Positions 34,952 through 39,013 of a stretch of DNA of 39,013 nt are shown here, piece by piece (the first letter of the stretch is position 1; every line of letters starts with the position of its first letter). The translations under genes and the position numbers were made by a program. Source of the stretch: Streptomyces corynorhini (GTDB lineage Bacteria > Actinomycetota > Actinomycetes > Streptomycetales > Streptomycetaceae); the NCBI RefSeq assembly GCF_003346515.1, contig NZ_QQNA01000178.1, forward strand, positions 1 through 39,013. Reading direction: 5' to 3'. The notes under the pieces were generated by a model. It saw nothing but the letters and a program-made list of their open reading frames with translations, made no database searches and was not told where the DNA came from.

Positions 34952-36454
34952 ATGCGTACTGCTCACAGCGTGGACGCCGTCAGGAACGCCGAGCGCGAGC
35001 TGATGGCCCGGCTGCCGGAGGGCGCGCTGATGAAGCGCGCCGCCGCCGGTCTCGCCACGGCCTGCGCCGGGCTGCTGAAGGACCTGCTGGGCCGGGTGTA
35101 CGGCGCGCGCGTCGTCCTGCTCGTCGGCAGCGGTGACAACGGCGGCGACGCCCTGTACGCCGGTGCCCGGCTGGCCCGCAGGGGCGCCGGGGTACGCGTC
35201 GTACCGCTCGCTCCCGGCCGTACGCACCCCGGCGGCCTGGCGGCGCTGCTCGCCGCGGGCGGCCGGGTCGCCGAGGACCCCTTCGAGGTGCTCGCCACCG
35301 CCGATCTCGTGCTGGACGGCATCACCGGCATCGGCGGCCACGGCGGGCTGCGCCCCGACGCGCTGCCGGTGGTACGGGCCGCCAGGGGCGGCGGCGCGAT
35401 GGTCGTGGCCGTCGATCTGCCGAGCGGGGTGGAGGCGGACAGCGGCGAGGTGACGGGCGAGGCGGTGCGCGCGGACGCGACCGTGACGTTCGGTACGTAC
35501 AAGCCGGGGCTGCTGATCGACCCCGGGCACGAGCGGGCCGGGGCGCTGCGGCTCGTGGACATCGGGCTCGGCCCGTATCTGCCCTCCGTGCCCGAGCTGG
35601 AGGCGCTCCAGCACGCGGACGTCGCGCGCCTGCTGCCGGTGCCGGTGGGCGAGAGCGACAAGTACCGGCGCGGGGTGGTCGGCGTCGTGGCCGGCTCGGC
35701 GCGCTACCCGGGCGCGGCGGTCCTCGCCGTCTCGGGCGCGCTGCGCGGCGGCGCGGGGGCCGTGCGGTACGTCGGCCCCGGCGGCGAGGCGGTCCTCGCC
35801 CGCTTCCCGGAGACGCTGGTGCACGAGGGGCCGCCGTCCGGGGCGGGCCGGGTCCAGGCGTGGGCCGTCGGCCCCGGCCTCGGCGACGGCTCCTGGGCGG
35901 CGGCGGCCGTCGCGGACGTACTGGCCGCCGATGTCCCGGTGCTGGTCGACGCGGACGGCCTGCGGCTGCTGGCGGAACGGACCGTACGCGAACGCACCGC
36001 CCCGACCCTGCTCACCCCGCACGCGGGCGAGGCGGCGGCGCTGCTGGGCGTGGACCGCGAGGAGGTCGAGGCGGGCCGGCTCGCCGCCGTACGGGAGCTG
36101 GCGGCGCGGTACGGCGCGACGGTGTTGCTGAAGGGCTCCACGACGCTGGTGGCCGAGCCCGCGTCCGGTTCCGCGTCCGGCTCCGCGTCCGGTTCCGCGT
36201 CGGAACCGGGAGCGGCGCCGCCGGTCCGCGTCAACCCGACCGGCACGCCGTGGCTGGCCACGGCCGGTAGCGGCGACGTCCTCTCCGGCCTGGCGGGCTC
36301 CCTCCTGGCCGCCGGTCTGCCCGCCCGCGACGCCGCCTCGGCAGCCGCCTACCTGCACGGCCTGTCGGCCCGCCTCGCCTCCCGGGGCGCGCCGGTCGCG
36401 GCGGACGACGTGGCGGCGTGGCTGCCGGAGGCGTGGCGCAACGTGGTGGGGTGA
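34952..36454 (+). CDS. nnrD: Bifunctional NAD(P)H-hydrate epimerase / ADP-dependent NAD(P)H-hydrate dehydratase
   Basis: A 500-residue two-domain repair enzyme for damaged NAD(P)HX. Residues 1-210 are the epimerase (YjeF-N-like; GSGDNGGDALYAGARLA, VAVDLPSGVEADSG). Residues 220-500 are the dehydratase (YjeF-C-like; GVVAGSARYPGAAVLA, LLTPHAGEAAALL, and NPTGTPWLATAGSGDVLSG). In the second domain a run of ASGS units (about residues 407-420), encoded by a 12-base tandem repeat at 36171-36206, sits between LVAEP and the active-site block; it is probably a flexible loop expansion. ATG at 34952 follows GGAGGAGGCTTGAGGC. Confidence 0.95.
   Translation: MRTAHSVDAVRNAERELMARLPEGALMKRAAAGLATACAGLLKDLLGRVYGARVVLLVGSGDNGGDALYAGARLARRGAGVRVVPLAPGRTHPGGLAALLAAGGRVAEDPFEVLATADLVLDGITGIGGHGGLRPDALPVVRAARGGGAMVVAVDLPSGVEADSGEVTGEAVRADATVTFGTYKPGLLIDPGHERAGALRLVDIGLGPYLPSVPELEALQHADVARLLPVPVGESDKYRRGVVGVVAGSARYPGAAVLAVSGALRGGAGAVRYVGPGGEAVLARFPETLVHEGPPSGAGRVQAWAVGPGLGDGSWAAAAVADVLAADVPVLVDADGLRLLAERTVRERTAPTLLTPHAGEAAALLGVDREEVEAGRLAAVRELAARYGATVLLKGSTTLVAEPASGSASGSASGSASEPGAAPPVRVNPTGTPWLATAGSGDVLSGLAGSLLAAGLPARDAASAAAYLHGLSARLASRGAPVAADDVAAWLPEAWRNVVG
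36171..36211 (+). repeat. 12-bp tandem repeat inside nnrD
   Basis: GCGTCCGGTTCC is repeated at 36171, 36183 and 36195, then begins a fourth time at 36207. It stays in frame and encodes (Ala-Ser-Gly-Ser)n, so unit gain or loss would change only loop length. Confidence 0.9.
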
Positions 36455-36521
36455 GGGGGCGAGAACAGTACGTTGGGCCCGGCGGGACCGGCCCGCCGCG
36501 CGAGTCCCCTGGAGGTGCGTC

Positions 36522-37088
36522 GTGACCGCCGAGCCGGTAGCTCCCGCGTGGATGCACGAGCCGATCACCGCGGAGCGGTACGCGTCATGGTCCGAGGCGC
36601 AGTGCGCGGGAATCGAGATCGTGGACGGGATGATCGTCGTGAGCCCCAGCGTGTCCAAGGGCCACAACCGGCTGGCCCGGATCCTGGCGAACGCCCTGGA
36701 CAGCGCCGCCGGTTCCGACTGGAACGCCGACACGGACTTCGACGTCCGGCTTCAGGACGTGCCGCTCACCAACCGCCGTCCCGATGTCGTCGTGTACCGC
36801 GCGGACACGATCGACGTCTCGCCGACCCGACCCGAGCACGTGCTGCTGGTCGTCGAAGTCGTCTCGCCGGGGTCGGAGACCACCGACCGCGTCGTCAAGG
36901 TGGACCAGTACGCGCGGGCCGGCATCGCCTTCTACTGGCGGGTCGAGCAGGCCGCCACCGGCCTGCCCCTCCTGTACACGTACGTTCTCGACCCCGCGAC
37001 CAGCACCTACCGGGACGGTGAGGTGTTCACCGGCGTGGTCAAGGCCGTGGCTCCCTTTCCGGTGGAGATCGATCTCGGCCGGATCTGA
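36522..37088 (+). CDS. Uma2 family (DUF820) protein, PD-(D/E)XK nuclease fold
   Basis: A 188-residue protein of the Uma2/DUF820 group. EIVDGMIVVSPSVSKGHN, RRPDVVVYR and LLVVEVVSPGSETTDRVVKVDQYARAGI contain the acidic and lysine-like positions of a PD-(D/E)XK active site (Asp in RPD, Glu in VEVVS, Lys in VVKVDQY region). Many genomes carry several copies and no cellular role is established. The GTG at 36522 follows GGAGGTGC. It interrupts the nnrD-alr housekeeping pair and seems accessory. Confidence 0.88.
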   Translation: MTAEPVAPAWMHEPITAERYASWSEAQCAGIEIVDGMIVVSPSVSKGHNRLARILANALDSAAGSDWNADTDFDVRLQDVPLTNRRPDVVVYRADTIDVSPTRPEHVLLVVEVVSPGSETTDRVVKVDQYARAGIAFYWRVEQAATGLPLLYTYVLDPATSTYRDGEVFTGVVKAVAPFPVEIDLGRI

Positions 37089-37202
37089 TCCTCCGGGCCG
37101 GGCCGGGGCCGGCGGGCAGGGGCGGGCCCCGCCGCCCCGGCCGGGGCGGCGCGCGACGACCGTGAGCGCGCTCGGGGGCGCTGTCCTGAGAGACTGGGCC
37201 CG

Positions 37203-38483
37203 ATGACCGGAACCATGCAGACCTCGGCCGGCCCCCGTGCCCGCGCCGAAGTCGATCTCGCCGCCCTGCGGGGCAATGTGCGGGCCCTGCGCTCCCGGAT
37301 GGGGGCGGGCACCGCGCTGATGGCCGTCGTGAAGTCCGACGCGTACGGGCACGGCATGCTGCCCGTCGCCCGCGCCGCCCGCGCGGCCGGGGCGGCCTGG
37401 CTGGGGACCGCCACGCCGCACGAGGCGCTCGCGCTGCGGGCGGCGGGGATCGGCGGGCGGGTGATGTGCTGGCTGTGGACGCCCGGCGACCCCTGGCGCG
37501 CGGGCATCGAGGCCGACCTCGACATGTCCGTCAGCGGCAGGTGGGCGCTGCGCGAGGTGACGGCCGCCGCGCGCGAGGCGGGCCGGCCCGCCCGTATCCA
37601 GCTCAAGGCCGACACCGGCCTCGGCCGCAACGGCTGCCAGCCCGCCGACTGGCCGGAGCTGGTCGGCGCCGCGCTCGCCGCGCGGGACGCGGGGCTCGTC
37701 GAGGTCACCGGTCTCTGGTCGCACTTCGCGTGCGCCGACGAGCCGGGGCACCCCTCGATCGCGGGGCAGCTGGACCTCTTCCACGAGATGCTCGCGTACG
37801 CCGAGAAGGAGGGCGTCGAGCCCGAGGTCCGGCACATCGCCAACTCCGCGGCGACGCTGACGCTCCCCGAGTCGCACTTCGACCTCGCCAGGGCGGGCAT
37901 CGCCCTGTACGGCCTCTCGCCCAGCCCCGAGATCGGCGTCCCCGCCGACTTCGGGCTGCGGCCGGTGATGACGCTGTCCGCCTCCGTCGCCCTGGTCAAA
38001 CGGGTCCCGGCGGGCCACGGCGTCAGCTACGGGCACCAGTACGTCACGCCGGAGGAGACCACCCTCGGGCTGATCCCCCTCGGCTACGCCGACGGCATCC
38101 CCCGCCACGCCTCGGACCGCGGACCCGTGCTGGTCGGCGGGGTGCGGCGGCGGGTGGCCGGGCGGGTCGCGATGGACCAGTTCGTGGTGGACCTCGGCGG
38201 TGACACGCCCGAGCCCGGCGAGAGCGCCGTCCTGTTCGGCCCCGGCGACCGGGGGGAGCCGACGGCCGAGGACTGGGCGCGCGCCGCGGACACCATCGCG
38301 TACGAGATCGTCACCCGTATCGGCGCGCGGGTGCCGCGCGTCCACGTGAACGAGAGCCGCGCCGGTGACGAGAACGAGCGCCGCGCCGGTGACGAGAACG
38401 AGAGCTGCGCCGGTTACGAGAACGAGCGCGCCGAGAGCGGCCAGAGCGGCGGGAGCGGCCAGCGCGGCCAGGGCGCGGACTGA
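37203..38483 (+). CDS. alr: Alanine racemase
   Basis: A 426-residue PLP enzyme interconverting L- and D-alanine for peptidoglycan. The PLP lysine is Lys44 (AVVKSDAYGHG) and the second catalytic base is Tyr276 (GVSYGHQY). Fold-type III blocks (LKADTGLGRNGC, IANSAATLTLPE, ARAGIALYGLSP) are complete through IGARVPRVHVN near residue 381. The last 45 residues are extra: a hydrophilic tail with three 8-residue repeats related to NESRAGDE, then Gly/Ser/Gln-rich sequence. ATG at 37215 is an alternative start. Confidence 0.96.
   Translation: MTGTMQTSAGPRARAEVDLAALRGNVRALRSRMGAGTALMAVVKSDAYGHGMLPVARAARAAGAAWLGTATPHEALALRAAGIGGRVMCWLWTPGDPWRAGIEADLDMSVSGRWALREVTAAAREAGRPARIQLKADTGLGRNGCQPADWPELVGAALAARDAGLVEVTGLWSHFACADEPGHPSIAGQLDLFHEMLAYAEKEGVEPEVRHIANSAATLTLPESHFDLARAGIALYGLSPSPEIGVPADFGLRPVMTLSASVALVKRVPAGHGVSYGHQYVTPEETTLGLIPLGYADGIPRHASDRGPVLVGGVRRRVAGRVAMDQFVVDLGGDTPEPGESAVLFGPGDRGEPTAEDWARAADTIAYEIVTRIGARVPRVHVNESRAGDENERRAGDENESCAGYENERAESGQSGGSGQRGQGAD
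38348..38426 (+). repeat. 24-bp in-frame tandem repeat in the alr 3' end
   Basis: GAACGAG recurs at 38348, 38372, 38396 and 38420, marking three full 24-base units and part of a fourth. They encode related octapeptides (NESRAGDE, NERRAGDE, NESCAGYE) beyond the catalytic core. Confidence 0.9.
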
Positions 38484-38578
38484 GCGGCGCGCGGGGCCGC
38501 CCCGGGGGCATGGGCCGACGCCCCGGTGAGCATGTTGAATAGGCAACGGCCCGGGTCCGGTACGACGAGGAGCGCACG

Positions 38579-39013
38579 GTGAGCGAGAGCAGCGCGGCGG
38601 CGGACGCGGCAGCAGCGGCGGCGGGCAACTGGCGCCGGGCCGGAGTGGCCGGTGCCGCGATAGGCGTGATCGCCGCCGGAGCCGCCGCCGGTGTCGCGAT
38701 CGAACGCCTGACCGTCGGCCGCGGCATACGCAGAAAGGCGCAGCTCGCGCTCGACGCCACCGGCCCGTACGGCGCGCTGCGCGGCACCCCGGGCAAGGCC
38801 GTCGCCGACGACGGCACGCGCCTGTACTACGAGGTCGACGAGGTCGCCCCGGCGACCGGCCCGGCCGCGGCGGGCTCGGCCCCGCGCCGCAGGCGCCTCT
38901 TCGGACGCAAGGCGCCCGCGCCCGTCACCGTCGTCTTCAGCCACGGCTACTGCCTCAACCAGGACGCGTGGCACTTCCAGCGGGCCGCGCTGCGCGGCCC
39001 GCTGGAAGTGCCA
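38579..39013 (+). CDS. Alpha/beta hydrolase, N-terminal part (runs off the window)
   Basis: An open frame of 145 codons continuing past the edge, starting with GTG at 38579 behind GAGGAG. An Ala-rich start and one hydrophobic segment (about residues 22-42, VAGAAIGVIAAGAAAGVAIE) suggest a membrane anchor. A strand-turn region with GTRLYYEVDE follows, then VTVVFSHGYCLNQDAWHFQR, the oxyanion-hole segment of alpha/beta hydrolases. The nucleophile motif would lie outside. The final residues (GPLEVP) come from a fold-back palindrome and are doubtful. It follows alr as in other streptomycetes. Confidence 0.82.
   Translation, partial: MSESSAAADAAAAAAGNWRRAGVAGAAIGVIAAGAAAGVAIERLTVGRGIRRKAQLALDATGPYGALRGTPGKAVADDGTRLYYEVDEVAPATGPAAAGSAPRRRRLFGRKAPAPVTVVFSHGYCLNQDAWHFQRAALRGPLEVP
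38969..39013. repeat. Perfect 21-bp inverted repeat at the window edge
   Basis: Bases 38969-38989 are the exact reverse complement of 38993-39013, with CTG between. The palindrome lies inside the hydrolase gene and ends on the last base of the window. It looks like an assembly fold-back at a contig end. Confidence 0.95.

Noticed and set aside
34427..36733. Long minus-strand frame antisense to acpS, nnrD and Uma2
   Set aside because: Low-complexity Arg/Gly/His sequence opposite well-supported genes.

Overview
The window is high-GC actinobacterial DNA, almost certainly from a Streptomyces or a close relative. The evidence is the strong codon bias toward G/C in third positions, the frequent GTG starts, the gene order rpsJ to rplO, secY-adk-map, infA-rpmJ-rpsM-rpsK-rpoA-rplQ-truA, an ABC-F gene, rplM-rpsI, glmM, then coaA, glmS, acpS, nnrD and alr, and the absence of rpsD from the alpha operon. 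I saw no tRNA, rRNA, CRISPR array, insertion sequence or phage gene.

Layout. Positions 1-4340 hold a small accessory unit: a LysR regulator divergent from an MHS-type MFS transporter and a YtcJ-like amidohydrolase. Positions 4340-4815 are a non-coding leader. Positions 4816-14558 are the S10 and spc ribosomal protein operons, packed with 1- to 4-base start/stop overlaps; a pair of hairpins (10122-10188) marks the S10/spc boundary and a strong terminator follows rplO. Positions 14814-17746 are secY, adk and map. A 115-bp tandem repeat that includes the 3' end of map fills 17734-18018. Positions 18060-21483 are the infA-to-rplQ alpha operon. Then come truA, a membrane protein of unknown function on the minus strand, an ABC-F ATPase, and rplM-rpsI with its own clear promoter and terminator. 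Positions 26771-38483 are mostly envelope and cofactor housekeeping genes: glmM and glmS (UDP-GlcNAc precursors), coaA (CoA), acpS (holo-ACP), nnrD (NAD(P)HX repair) and alr (D-alanine).

Accessory genes interrupt that last block: a VapBC-like toxin-antitoxin pair, a frameshifted MmyB-like XRE regulator divergent from an SDR oxidoreductase, a PPOX-family flavoprotein and a Uma2-like nuclease-fold protein. The window stops inside an alpha/beta hydrolase gene, exactly at the end of a perfect 45-base fold-back palindrome, which suggests a contig edge.

How the genes work together. The core supplies most proteins of the two ribosomal subunits, the RNA polymerase alpha subunit, IF-1, the SecYEG channel, an adenylate kinase and the N-terminal methionine trimming enzyme, so transcription, translation, secretion and maturation are co-expressed. 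I did not find a convincing undescribed multi-gene system. The points most worth checking are the toxin gene with a CTG start, the map-derived tandem repeat, the paired hairpins and palindromes at operon boundaries and start codons, the decayed regulator, and the terminal fold-back.
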